Shown: positions 49,801 through 57,030 of the stretch, piece after piece
Layout of the letters: every line of letters starts with the position of its first letter
Numbering within the stretch: position 1 is the stretch's first letter
Assembly (NCBI RefSeq): GCF_001420995.1
Contig: NZ_CP012184.1
Span: 1,224,501-1,288,500 of the forward strand
From: Pseudonocardia sp. EC080619-01
GTDB taxonomy: Bacteria > Actinomycetota > Actinomycetes > Mycobacteriales > Pseudonocardiaceae
Direction of reading: 5' to 3'
DNA: 64,000 bases
Made by a program: the position numbers and the translations under genes
Notes under the pieces: model-generated
The model's input: the letters and a program-made list of their open reading frames with translations, nothing else
Databases searched by the model: none
Told to the model about the DNA's origin: nothing

Positions 49801-50456
49801 TGCACCGACTGGGCCTTGCGGGCGATCTCGGCCTGCCGCCCGAGCGGCTTGAGCTGGCGGCGCAGCTCGGCGGTGAGGTCGGTGAGCCGGGTCAGGTTGG
49901 CCTGCATCGCGTCGAGCTTCCGCAGCGCCTTCTCCTTGCGCTTGCGGTGCTTGAGGACGCCTGCCGCCTCCTCGATGTAGGCGCGCCGGTCCTCCGGCTT
50001 CGACTGCAGCACCCCGTCGAGCTGGCCCTGCCCGACGATCACGTGCATCTCCCGGCCGATGCCGGAGTCGCTCAGCAGCTCCTGGACGTCGAGCAGCCGG
50101 GCCCGGGCCCCGTTGATCTCGTACTCGCCCGCGCCGTCGCGGAACATCCGGCGGGTCACCGAGACCTCGGAGTAGTCGATCGGCAGCGCGCCGTCGGAGT
50201 TGTCGATGGTGAGGGTGACCTCGGCGCGGCCCAGCGCCGACCGGCCGGACGTGCCGGCGAAGATCACGTCCTCCATCTTCCCGCCGCGCAGGGCCTTGGC
50301 CCCCTGCTCGCCGAGCACCCAGCTGATCGCGTCGACGACGTTGGACTTGCCGGACCCGTTCGGGCCGACGACGCAGGTGATCCCGGGTTCCAGGCGCAGG
50401 GTGGTGGCCGAGGCGAAGGACTTGAAGCCCTTCATCGTCAGCGTCTTGAGGTGCAC
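46848..50456 (-). CDS. smc: chromosome segregation protein SMC
   Basis: A 1202-residue condensin subunit. Walker A is GPNGSGKSNV at 31-40. Two long coiled coils flank the hinge in the middle, and the C-terminal head has LLSGGERSLTAMALL and Walker B PFYVLDEIEAALDD. The hinge region holds Ala-rich, GDAGRAALLVGGAGAG-type sequence. GTG 50456 (VHLKTLTMKGFKSF) matches the standard SMC N-terminus. It acts with ScpA/ScpB (not in this window) to organise the chromosome. Confidence 0.97.
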   Translation of the reverse strand: MHLKTLTMKGFKSFASATTLRLEPGITCVVGPNGSGKSNVVDAISWVLGEQGAKALRGGKMEDVIFAGTSGRSALGRAEVTLTIDNSDGALPIDYSEVSVTRRMFRDGAGEYEINGARARLLDVQELLSDSGIGREMHVIVGQGQLDGVLQSKPEDRRAYIEEAAGVLKHRKRKEKALRKLDAMQANLTRLTDLTAELRRQLKPLGRQAEIARKAQSVQTELRDARLRLAADDLVTLQEEITREEADQDQARRRRAETEEQLDTARERQQELETALAADAPRLQAAQDTWYQLSALAERLRGTVRLAEERVRHLTSSDAAERTPGRDPDETEAEADAIAEQEEELVAGVAEARRRLDEAVTEKAERERTLAAAEREHLAAVRAIADRRAGIATLAGKADALRSGVAATAEEIERLSEALAEASTRTEQAEAELEEAREGLGLDASDESGDALAERVEQAEAAHRAAQERVAELARAERDAEQRRAHWRARVDALEVGLVRRDGTGALLGSGTDDAADGVLGAVAELVVVEPSARTAVAAALGEVAEGVAVSSVPSAAGALRALRDGDAGRAALLVGGAGAGDGPPGAVPVPDGPPPAGRWAASLVTAPPALGAPLAALLREVVVVDDLGAAAAALDARPDLTAVTTDGDLLTAHAARGGAGAGEGALQLQAAVDDAVTERDAVDAELESLRPTLEGARAEEEARGTDLGTARTAVADADRRRAAAAAQLGRLEQVVSSARAEAQRLRERRDGVETRRSESLIELEAAEHQLSLAEDAPVDDEPDTELRDEAAEKVEAVRSEEVECRLALRTAEERARAIAGKAESLRRQAHSERQARARAEAAATERERASEIARLVVDAGGTASERIEVSLAAAAAERDEIQAARADRERAHTEAREQTTRLTGLLEKLTDAVHRDEMVRQQTRMRLEQLTEKILADHGIGIDDLVAEYGPDVPVPPSEADVAEYETAKERGDQVSAPPAVPFDRATQERRLKRAEKDLSLLGKVNPLALEEFAALEERYRFLSTQLEDLKNTRRDLLTVVREVDDKILEVFTTAYHDVAREFETVFATLFPGGDGRLVLTDPEDMLTTGIEVEARPPGKKVKRLSLLSGGERSLTAMALLVAIFRARPSPFYVLDEIEAALDDVNLRRLISLMEELRAASQLIVITHQKPTMEVADALYGVSMRGDGITQVISQRLRPAS

Positions 50457-50564
50457 GGGCGCGGGTCTCCAGGGAGCGGGAAGCCTCCAGGCTATCGGCA
50501 CGGGGACGCGGTCCGTGGACGGCACGCGGCGGGGCGGCCCGCAGGTCGTCCCGCCGCGCCGGGG

Positions 50565-50981
50565 TCAGGCCTGCGGATCGGCCGCGTTCACCAGCCAGCG
50601 GATCCCGAACCGGTCGGTGACCTGCCCGAACAGGTCGCCCCACATCTGCTTCTCGAACGGCACGTCGATCGTGCCGCCCTCGGCGAGCGCGGTGAACCAG
50701 CCGCCGAGCTTGCCGGGGTCGTCGCCGGACAGGCTGACCGAGATGCCGGTGGGGGCACCGGCCTCGCGGCCCGGCTCGCCGTCGGAGGCCATCAGGACGA
50801 AGCCGTCCGGGGTCTCCAGGTAGCCGTGCATGACCCCCTCGGGCGGCGGCACCGGGCCCTCGGCGCCCATGTCCCCGAAGGTCATGATCTGCAGCTCGCC
50901 GCCGAGGACGGAGCGGTAGAACTCCAGTGCCTCGCGGCCGGTCGACTCGAAGTGCAGGTACGGGTTCAGGCGGACGGACAT
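50565..50981 (-). CDS. VOC-superfamily protein (PhnB/glyoxalase-like)
   Basis: A 138-residue protein, MSVRLNPYLHFESTGREALEFYRSVLGG, DMGAEGPVPPPEGVMHGYLE, VSLSGDD and GGTIDVPFEKQMWGDLFGQVTDRFGIRWLVN. This is the PhnB-like subgroup of the vicinal-oxygen-chelate fold; a metal-binding histidine and glutamate set is only partly visible, so enzymatic activity is uncertain. GAGGAGG precedes the ATG. Confidence 0.9.
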   Translation of the reverse strand: MSVRLNPYLHFESTGREALEFYRSVLGGELQIMTFGDMGAEGPVPPPEGVMHGYLETPDGFVLMASDGEPGREAGAPTGISVSLSGDDPGKLGGWFTALAEGGTIDVPFEKQMWGDLFGQVTDRFGIRWLVNAADPQA

Positions 50982-51065
50982 GCGGGCCTCCTCGGGCGGC
51001 GGTGCGGGCCGGTGACGACCGGCTGCTCCGGGCGGGACTCGTCGGCGGGCCCGCATCCGTGACGG

Positions 51066-51356
51066 CTACGCCTCGACGAACCCGGCGAACGTCCCGGTCG
51101 CGGCGCTCCACTGCTCGGAGACCGAGGTCACCCGGCCCGGCGTACCGCCGCCCTTCAGCAGGTCGAGCAGGGTCTCGCAGTCCGGACGGCCCCCCTCCGC
51201 GGTCACCGCCACCCGGCCGTCGGGGAGGTTGCGGGCCTGTCCGACGAGTCCCAGCTCGAGCGCACGTGCCCGGGTCCACCAGCGGAAACCGACACCCTGC
51301 ACCTCCCCTCGGACCCATGCGGTGAGCCGAACGGACGAATCTGTGTTGCTACTCAC
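51066..51356 (-). CDS. acyP: acylphosphatase
   Basis: A 96-residue enzyme that hydrolyses acyl phosphates. The active-site loop is [17 protein letters not shown] with the catalytic arginine (GFR), and the asparagine is in [15 protein letters not shown]. Start is GTG 51356, giving a ten-residue lead before the fold. Its place next to smc is conserved in mycobacteria (Rv2922A). The divergent CAP-domain gene starts 22 bases away. Confidence 0.95.
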   Translation of the reverse strand: MSSNTDSSVRLTAWVRGEVQGVGFRWWTRARALELGLVGQARNLPDGRVAVTAEGGRPDCETLLDLLKGGGTPGRVTSVSEQWSAATGTFAGFVEA

Positions 51357-51378
51357 AGTGCTGGTACGTTACCCGACC

Positions 51379-52164
51379 GTGATCGGACGACGCACTCCGC
51401 GGGCCCCCGTCGCGGTGCTCGGCGGGATCGGGGCCGGAGCGGTGCTCGCCATGGCCGCGCCGCTGACCCCGCTGGTCACGGCGCTGCCCGGTCCGGAGGG
51501 GACGGTCGCGGAGACCGTCCCGCTGCGTGCCGTCGGTGCGGCGTCGGCCGCGCTCCCCACGGCCGACGTCGTCGATCACGCTGACCGGAGCGTCCCCCCA
51601 CCGGCGTTCGACGCGGCCGGCCTGGCCCGCTCCGCGTTCGCGGGCGCTGCGGCCGACCCGGGTTTCCCGGCCCGGTCGGCGCAGCAGGCGGCCGAGGCGT
51701 TCCGGGCCGCCGCGGCGGCTGCCGTGGCCGAGCCGCGCCCGGCCCCCGCACCGGGGCCCCGCGCGGTGCCGGACCGGGTCGCGGCCGGGGTGGCCGGTCT
51801 GTCCGGGCAGCTCGCCCGGGTCGTCGAACTGACCAACGCCGAGCGCGCGCAGGTGGGCTGCGCGCCGCTGACGCACGACCGGCGGATCACCGCCGCCGCG
51901 CAGGCGCACAGCGACGACATGGCCGCGAACGGCTACTTCGCGCACGACAGCCGCGACGGCCGGGACTTCGCCGACCGCATCACCGCGGCCGGCTACGGCT
52001 CCCCCGGCGCGGAGAACATCGCCATGGGCCAGCCCGACGCGGCGACCGTGGTGCAGGACTGGATGGAGTCACCGGGGCACCGGCGGAACATCCTCGACTG
52101 CTCGCTGAGCACGATCGGCATCGGTCTCGCCGACGGCTACTGGACCCAGGACTTCGGCCGGTAG
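51379..52164 (+). CDS. secreted CAP/SCP-domain protein
   Basis: A 261-residue exported protein. A signal-like N-terminus (VIGRRTPRAPVAVLGGIGAGAVLAMAAP) is followed by about 100 Ala/Pro-rich residues and a C-terminal CAP domain. CAP landmarks are VELTNAERAQVGCAPLTHD, AQAHSDDMAANGYFAHDS, GAENIAMG and SPGHRRNILDCSLSTIGIGL, with the two cavity histidines. GTG 51379 is one candidate; a start at 51358 is also possible. Bacterial CAP proteins have no settled role. It ends at a terminator hairpin. Confidence 0.88.
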   Translation: MIGRRTPRAPVAVLGGIGAGAVLAMAAPLTPLVTALPGPEGTVAETVPLRAVGAASAALPTADVVDHADRSVPPPAFDAAGLARSAFAGAAADPGFPARSAQQAAEAFRAAAAAAVAEPRPAPAPGPRAVPDRVAAGVAGLSGQLARVVELTNAERAQVGCAPLTHDRRITAAAQAHSDDMAANGYFAHDSRDGRDFADRITAAGYGSPGAENIAMGQPDAATVVQDWMESPGHRRNILDCSLSTIGIGLADGYWTQDFGR

Positions 52165-52174
52165 CCGACGACAC

Positions 52175-52194
52175 CGGGCCGGCGCACCGGCCCG
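52175..52194 (+). terminator. terminator hairpin after the CAP-domain gene
   Basis: An 8-base perfect GC stem (CGGGCCGG and its complement) with a 4-base loop begins 10 bases after the stop. Confidence 0.6.
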
Positions 52195-52198
52195 TCGG

Positions 52199-52468
52199 AC
52201 GGCGGCGTAGCGGCGGCGCACCATCCGCCCAGGACACCGCTGGTCCCGCTGCGCGGCATGCGCCGTCGACGGAACCCTGACGACGAACCCTGCTGGGCTC
52301 CGGCACACGGACCCGGACGGGTGGCCGCCGCCACAGCGGCGTCAGGAACCCGTAAGGACGAGTGGTCGCACCCGTCAACGGCACGTCATCGGCACGCCCG
52401 TACCGGTCCGCCACCGCGCAGGATTCCGCAGCCGCACAACCGCGGCGGGAGTCGAGAAGGGACATGCT
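52199..52468 (+). promoter_or_regulatory. kdp upstream region
   Basis: About 270 bases before the first kdp reading frame. It should contain the KdpE-controlled promoter, but no -35/-10 pair or KdpE box stands out. GACGGAACCC and GACGAACCC at about 52267-52290 form an imperfect direct repeat of the kind an OmpR-family regulator might use. I considered a c-di-AMP riboswitch and could not support it. GAAGGGA at about 52456 is the ribosome site of the first mini-gene. Confidence 0.35.
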
Positions 52469-52552
52469 GTGGCCGACGTGCTGTACGCCGTGCTGCTGAT
52501 CGCCGCCTTCGTCGTCCTCGCGCTGATCCTGCGTGGGATGGAGAAGCTGTGA
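52469..52552 (+). CDS. 27-residue membrane mini-protein before kdpF
   Basis: The reading frame encodes VADVLYAVLLIAAFVVLAL followed by ILRGMEKL: one membrane helix with a basic C-terminal end. GAAGGGA lies 6-7 bases upstream of the GTG and the stop overlaps the kdpF start (GTGA), which together argue that it is translated. It resembles KdpF in size and topology but is a distinct sequence. It may stabilise the Kdp complex as KdpF does (inference). Confidence 0.7.
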   Translation: MADVLYAVLLIAAFVVLALILRGMEKL

Positions 52553-52635
52553 TCGCGAACATCGCCGGGGGCCTGATCGCCCTGGCACTGCTGGTCTACC
52601 TGGTGGTGGCACTGTTGCGCCCGGAGAAGTTCTGA
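52549..52635 (+). CDS. kdpF: potassium-transporting ATPase subunit F
   Basis: A 28-residue single-helix peptide, [19 protein letters not shown] followed by VALLRPEKF. The ending LLRPEKF is the usual KdpF end. It stabilises the KdpABC complex in the membrane. Start overlaps the mini-protein stop (GTGA) and the stop overlaps the kdpA ATG (TGATG). Confidence 0.93.
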   Translation: MIANIAGGLIALALLVYLVVALLRPEKF

Positions 52636-54326
52636 TGGGCGGGCTCTCCGACACCGCCGCCGGGCTGATCCAGCTCGGGGCACTGGTCCTGTTCCTCGGA
52701 CTGGCCTGGAAGCCGCTCGGCGACTGGATGGCGCGGGTCTACACCGACACCGGACACTGGCGCGTCGAGCGGGCGCTGTACCGGCTGGTGCGGGTGGACG
52801 CCGGCACCGGCCAGCGGTGGACCACCTACGCCGCGGGCATCCTCGGGTTCTCCTTCGTCTCGATCGTGCTGCTCCACCTGATGCAGCGGCTGCAGGCGTT
52901 CCTGCCGCTGGGATTCGGCCGCGGCACCGACGACGCCGACTCGGTGTCGCCGTCGATGGCGTTCAACACCGCGGTGTCGTTCGTGACCAACACGAACTGG
53001 CAGTCCTACTCGGGCGAGGCCGTCCTCGGGCACACCGTGCAGATGGCGGGCCTGACCGTGCAGAACTTCGTGTCCGCCGCGGTGGGCATGGCGGTGGCGG
53101 TCGCGCTGGTGCGCGCGTTCGCGAGCAGCGGCGCCGACGACGGGCGGATCGGCAACTTCTGGGTCGATCTCACCCGCGGCGTCACCCGGATCCTGCTGCC
53201 GATCGCCGCGGTCGCGGCGATCGTGCTGGTGGCCGCCGGGGTCACCCAGTCCCTGCGGGCCGGGGTCGACGTCGTCACCGTCGACGGATCGACGCACACC
53301 CTGCCGAACGCGCCCACCGCCTCCCAGGAGGCGATCAAGGAGCTCGGCACCAACGGTGGCGGGATCTTCAACGCGAACTCGGCGCACCCGTTCGAGAACC
53401 CGAACCCGTTCACGAACCTGCTGGAGAACTTCCTGCTCCTGCTCGTCCCGGTCGCGCTGACCAGGACGTTCGGCGTCATGGTCGGCCGGGTCCGGCAGGG
53501 TGTCGTGCTGCTGTCGGTGATGACCGGCATCTGGGCAATGTTCACCGCGCTGGTGTGGCTGGCCGAGGCGTTCCCGAACGGCCCGGCCGCGCTGATCGCG
53601 GGCGGCTCGATGGAGGGCAAGGAGGTCCGGTTCGGCATCCCGGCCTCGGTGCTGTGGGCCGTCTCGACGACCGGCACCTCGACCGGTGCGGTCAACGCGA
53701 TGCACGACAGCTTCTCCGGTGCGGGCGGCGGCGTGCTGATCCTCAACATGCTGCTCGGCGAGGTCGCGCCCGGCGGGGTCGGTGCGGGCCTCTACGGCAT
53801 GCTGGTGCTCGCGATCGTCGCGGTGTTCCTGGCCGGGCTGATGGTCGGGCGGACCCCGGAGTACCTGGGCAAGAAGCTCGGCCGCCGGGAGGTCACGTTC
53901 GCCGCGGTGTCGATCCTGGCCATGCCGTCGCTGGTGCTGCTCGGCGCCGGCCTCGCGGTGGTGCTCCCCGGCACGCTCGACGCCCTGAACAACGACGGTG
54001 CGCACGGCTTCTCCGAGGTCCTCTACGCGTGGGCGTCGGCCGCCAACAACAACGGCTCGGCGTTCGCCGGACTGACCGTCACGAACGACTTCTTCCAGGC
54101 CGGTCTCGGCATCGCGATGCTGTTCGGCCGGTTCGTGCCGATCCTGGCCGTGCTCGGGCTGGCCGGTGCGCTCGCCGGGCAGCGGCGCACCCCGGCGGGC
54201 GCCGGGACGCTGCCCACCGACGGCGTGCTCTTCGCGGGCCTCGTCGGCGGGACCGTGCTGCTCGTCGCGGCCCTGACCTTCTTCCCGGCACTCGCTCTCG
54301 GACCGATCGCGGAGGCACTGTCATGA
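52635..54326 (+). CDS. kdpA: potassium-transporting ATPase potassium-binding subunit
   Basis: A 563-residue channel-like subunit that selects K+. Ten helices and the selectivity-filter segments are visible: [50 protein letters not shown] and [16 protein letters not shown] 52635 is fixed by the TGATG overlap with kdpF. It is coupled to kdpB by ATGA. Confidence 0.98.
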   Translation: MGGLSDTAAGLIQLGALVLFLGLAWKPLGDWMARVYTDTGHWRVERALYRLVRVDAGTGQRWTTYAAGILGFSFVSIVLLHLMQRLQAFLPLGFGRGTDDADSVSPSMAFNTAVSFVTNTNWQSYSGEAVLGHTVQMAGLTVQNFVSAAVGMAVAVALVRAFASSGADDGRIGNFWVDLTRGVTRILLPIAAVAAIVLVAAGVTQSLRAGVDVVTVDGSTHTLPNAPTASQEAIKELGTNGGGIFNANSAHPFENPNPFTNLLENFLLLLVPVALTRTFGVMVGRVRQGVVLLSVMTGIWAMFTALVWLAEAFPNGPAALIAGGSMEGKEVRFGIPASVLWAVSTTGTSTGAVNAMHDSFSGAGGGVLILNMLLGEVAPGGVGAGLYGMLVLAIVAVFLAGLMVGRTPEYLGKKLGRREVTFAAVSILAMPSLVLLGAGLAVVLPGTLDALNNDGAHGFSEVLYAWASAANNNGSAFAGLTVTNDFFQAGLGIAMLFGRFVPILAVLGLAGALAGQRRTPAGAGTLPTDGVLFAGLVGGTVLLVAALTFFPALALGPIAEALS

Positions 54327-56422
54327 CCGCCCAGACCGTCGCGCCCGCTGAGGACCCGCGGCCGGACACCCCGGCGGCACCGGTCGGTGCCGGGGCGTTC
54401 GCGCCCCGGCAGCTGATCGAGTCCGTGCCGGAGGCGCTGCGCAAGCTCGCCCCGCGGGTCCAGGCCCGCAACCCGGTGATGTTCGTCGTCTGGGTGGGCT
54501 CGGTGCTGGTCACCGTGCTCGCCGTGGTCGACCCGAGCGTCTTCGCCGTGCTGATCGCGATCTGGCTGTGGTTCACGGTGCTGTTCGCGAACCTGGCCGA
54601 GGCGGTCGCAGAGGGCCGCGGCAAGGCCCAGGCGGCGTCGCTGCGGGCGACCCAGCGGGACACGGTCGCCCGCAGGCTGATCGAGGGCAGCAGCGACCGT
54701 GCGGAGCAGGTGCCCGCCACCGCGCTGACGATCGGCGACCGGGTCGTCGTCGAGGCAGGGGAGACGATCCCCGGGGACGGCGACGTCGTCTCCGGCATCG
54801 CCTCGGTCGACGAGTCCGCGATCACCGGCGAGTCCGCACCGGTCATCCGGGAGGCGGGCGGCGACCGCTGCGCCGTGACCGGCGGCACCACCGTGCTGTC
54901 GGACCGGATCGTCGTCGAGATCAGCACGAAGCCCGGCGAGTCCTTCGTCGACCGCATGATCGGGCTGGTCGAGGGGGCCGCGCGGCGCAAGACGCCGAAC
55001 GAGATCGCGCTGACGATCCTGCTCGCCGCACTGACGATCATCTTCCTGCTCGCCGTCGTCGCGGTCGCGCCGATGAGCGCCTACGCCGGGTCCCAGGTGC
55101 CGGTCCTGGTGCTGTCGGCGCTGCTGGTCTGCCTCATCCCGACGACGATCGGGGCGCTGCTGTCCGCGATCGGCATCGCCGGCATGGACCGCCTGGTGCA
55201 GCGCAACGTGCTCGCGACGTCGGGCCGTGCCGTGGAGGCGGCCGGCGACATCGACACCCTGCTGCTGGACAAGACCGGCACGATCACCTTCGGGAACCGG
55301 CGGGCCACCGCGCTGCACCCGGTCGGCGGCACCGGTCTCGACGAGCTCGCCCGCGCGGCCCGGCTGTCCAGCCTGGCCGACCAGACCCCGGAGGGGCGCA
55401 GCATCGTCGAGCTCTGCGCGGCCGAGCACGGGCTGGCGCCCGAGGCCGACGCCGCCGAGGCCGTCGCGGAGTTCGTCCCGTTCGCCGCGCAGACCCGGAT
55501 GTCCGGCGTCGACGCGGGCGGGGCGTCCGTGCGCAAGGGCGCCACGGCCGCCGTGCTCGGCTGGGCGGCGGGTGCCGACGACGCGGTCCGCGCCGAGGTG
55601 GACCGGGTGGTGGAGTCCGTCTCCGACGGCGGCGGTACCCCGCTGGTGGTGGCGACCGGCACCGACCCGGGCGGGCGGGGCGCGCGGATCCTGGGCGTGA
55701 TCCAGCTCTCCGACGTGGTCAAGCCGGGGATGGCGCAGCGGTTCGCCGAGCTGCGGGCGATGGGGATCCGCACGGTGATGGTCACCGGCGACAACCCGCG
55801 CACCGCGGCCGCGATCGCCTGCGAGGCCGGGGTGGACGACCACCTGGCCGAGGCCACGCCGGAGGACAAGCTCGCGCTGATCCGGCGCGAGCAGTCCGGC
55901 GGGCGACTGGTCGCCATGACCGGCGACGGCACCAACGACGCCCCGGCGCTGGCCCAGGCCGACGTCGGCGTCGCGATGAACACCGGCACCTCCGCCGCCA
56001 AGGAGGCCGGGAACATGGTCGACCTCGACTCGGACCCGACCAAGCTGATCGAGATCGTCGGGATCGGCAAGCAGCTGCTGATCACCCGGGGCGCGCTGAC
56101 CACGTTCTCGGTGGCCAACGACCTCGCGAAGTACTTCGCGATCCTGCCCGCGATGTTCGCCGCGCTCTACCCGTCGCTCGGCCTGCTCAACATCATGGGC
56201 CTGTCCACGCCGGAGTCCGCGATCCTCTCCGCGGTGATCTTCAACGCGTTGATCATCGTGGTGCTGATCCCGCTCGCGCTGCGCGGCGTGCGGTACCGGC
56301 CGTCCTCGGCGGCGAGCCTGCTGCGCCGCAACCTGCTCGTCTACGGAGTGGGCGGGGTCGTCACCCCGTTCGTCGGGATCTTCCTGATCGACCTGCTCGT
56401 CCGTCTGATCCCCGGAGTCTGA
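54323..56422 (+). CDS. kdpB: potassium-transporting P-type ATPase subunit
   Basis: A 699-residue P-type ATPase that drives the KdpA channel. The phosphorylated Asp is D316 in [25 protein letters not shown] (actuator), the nucleotide-binding part with [13 protein letters not shown], and [42 protein letters not shown] are present. Serine in the TGES-region of the actuator is the kind of site inhibited by phosphorylation in E. coli. Fixed start by the ATGA overlap. Confidence 0.98.
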   Translation: MTAQTVAPAEDPRPDTPAAPVGAGAFAPRQLIESVPEALRKLAPRVQARNPVMFVVWVGSVLVTVLAVVDPSVFAVLIAIWLWFTVLFANLAEAVAEGRGKAQAASLRATQRDTVARRLIEGSSDRAEQVPATALTIGDRVVVEAGETIPGDGDVVSGIASVDESAITGESAPVIREAGGDRCAVTGGTTVLSDRIVVEISTKPGESFVDRMIGLVEGAARRKTPNEIALTILLAALTIIFLLAVVAVAPMSAYAGSQVPVLVLSALLVCLIPTTIGALLSAIGIAGMDRLVQRNVLATSGRAVEAAGDIDTLLLDKTGTITFGNRRATALHPVGGTGLDELARAARLSSLADQTPEGRSIVELCAAEHGLAPEADAAEAVAEFVPFAAQTRMSGVDAGGASVRKGATAAVLGWAAGADDAVRAEVDRVVESVSDGGGTPLVVATGTDPGGRGARILGVIQLSDVVKPGMAQRFAELRAMGIRTVMVTGDNPRTAAAIACEAGVDDHLAEATPEDKLALIRREQSGGRLVAMTGDGTNDAPALAQADVGVAMNTGTSAAKEAGNMVDLDSDPTKLIEIVGIGKQLLITRGALTTFSVANDLAKYFAILPAMFAALYPSLGLLNIMGLSTPESAILSAVIFNALIIVVLIPLALRGVRYRPSSAASLLRRNLLVYGVGGVVTPFVGIFLIDLLVRLIPGV

Positions 56423-56424
56423 AG

Positions 56425-57030
56425 ATGCTGACCACCCTGCGCCGCCAGACCGCGGTCGGCCTGCGCGTGCTGCTCGTCATGACGGTCCTGTGCGGGATCG
56501 TCTACCCGCTCGCGATCTGGGGCGTGGCCCGGATCCCGGGCCTGAACGACCGGGCCGAGGGCTCGATCCTGCCCGGCGGCAGCGGATCGTCGCTGATCGG
56601 GATCGACCCGGTCGCCGCCGACCCCGCCGCCGACCCGTACTTCCACACCCGGCCGGCCGGCTCGTCCGAGGACGTGCTCGGTCCCGGGGACACGACGTCG
56701 TCCGGCGGATCCAACAAGGGTGCGTTCGACGCCGAGCTGGTCGAGTCCGTCACCGAGCGGCAGCGGCTGATCGCGGCCCGGGAGGGCGTCGCGCCCGAGA
56801 TCGTCCCCGCGGACGCGGTGACCGCGTCCGGGTCCGGCCTGGACCCGGACATCAGCCCGGAGTACGCCGCCCTGCAGGCCCCCCGGGTCGCCCGGGTCAC
56901 CGGCCTGGACCCGGACCGGGTCCGGGAGCTCGTCGCCGAGGCCACGACCGGGCGCACGCTCGGGTTTCTCGGCAGCCCGCGGGTGAACGTCACCGAGCTG
57001 AACCTCGCCGTCCGGGACGCAACCGGCTGA
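56425..57030 (+). CDS. kdpC: potassium-transporting ATPase subunit C
   Basis: A 201-residue subunit with one N-terminal helix (VGLRVLLVMTVLCGIVYPLAIW) and a periplasm-side domain. YFHTRPAG, GGSNKGAFDAEL, ASGSGLDPDISPEYAALQAPRVAR and LGFLGSPRVNVTELNLA match KdpC. It assists ATP and KdpB/KdpA coupling. It starts three bases after kdpB and its stop overlaps kdpD (TGATG). Confidence 0.97.
   Translation: MLTTLRRQTAVGLRVLLVMTVLCGIVYPLAIWGVARIPGLNDRAEGSILPGGSGSSLIGIDPVAADPAADPYFHTRPAGSSEDVLGPGDTTSSGGSNKGAFDAELVESVTERQRLIAAREGVAPEIVPADAVTASGSGLDPDISPEYAALQAPRVARVTGLDPDRVRELVAEATTGRTLGFLGSPRVNVTELNLAVRDATG

Noticed and set aside
46632..51062. A 1476-codon plus-strand frame opposite smc/ftsY
   Set aside because: It is the complement of smc and its neighbour. 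High GC at third positions leaves antisense frames open; the protein is repetitive Gly/Arg/Leu with no domain.
52199..52468. c-di-AMP (ydaO-type) riboswitch before kdp
   Set aside because: Such switches can precede potassium genes, but I could not assemble the conserved core in the right order; covariance-model search would decide.
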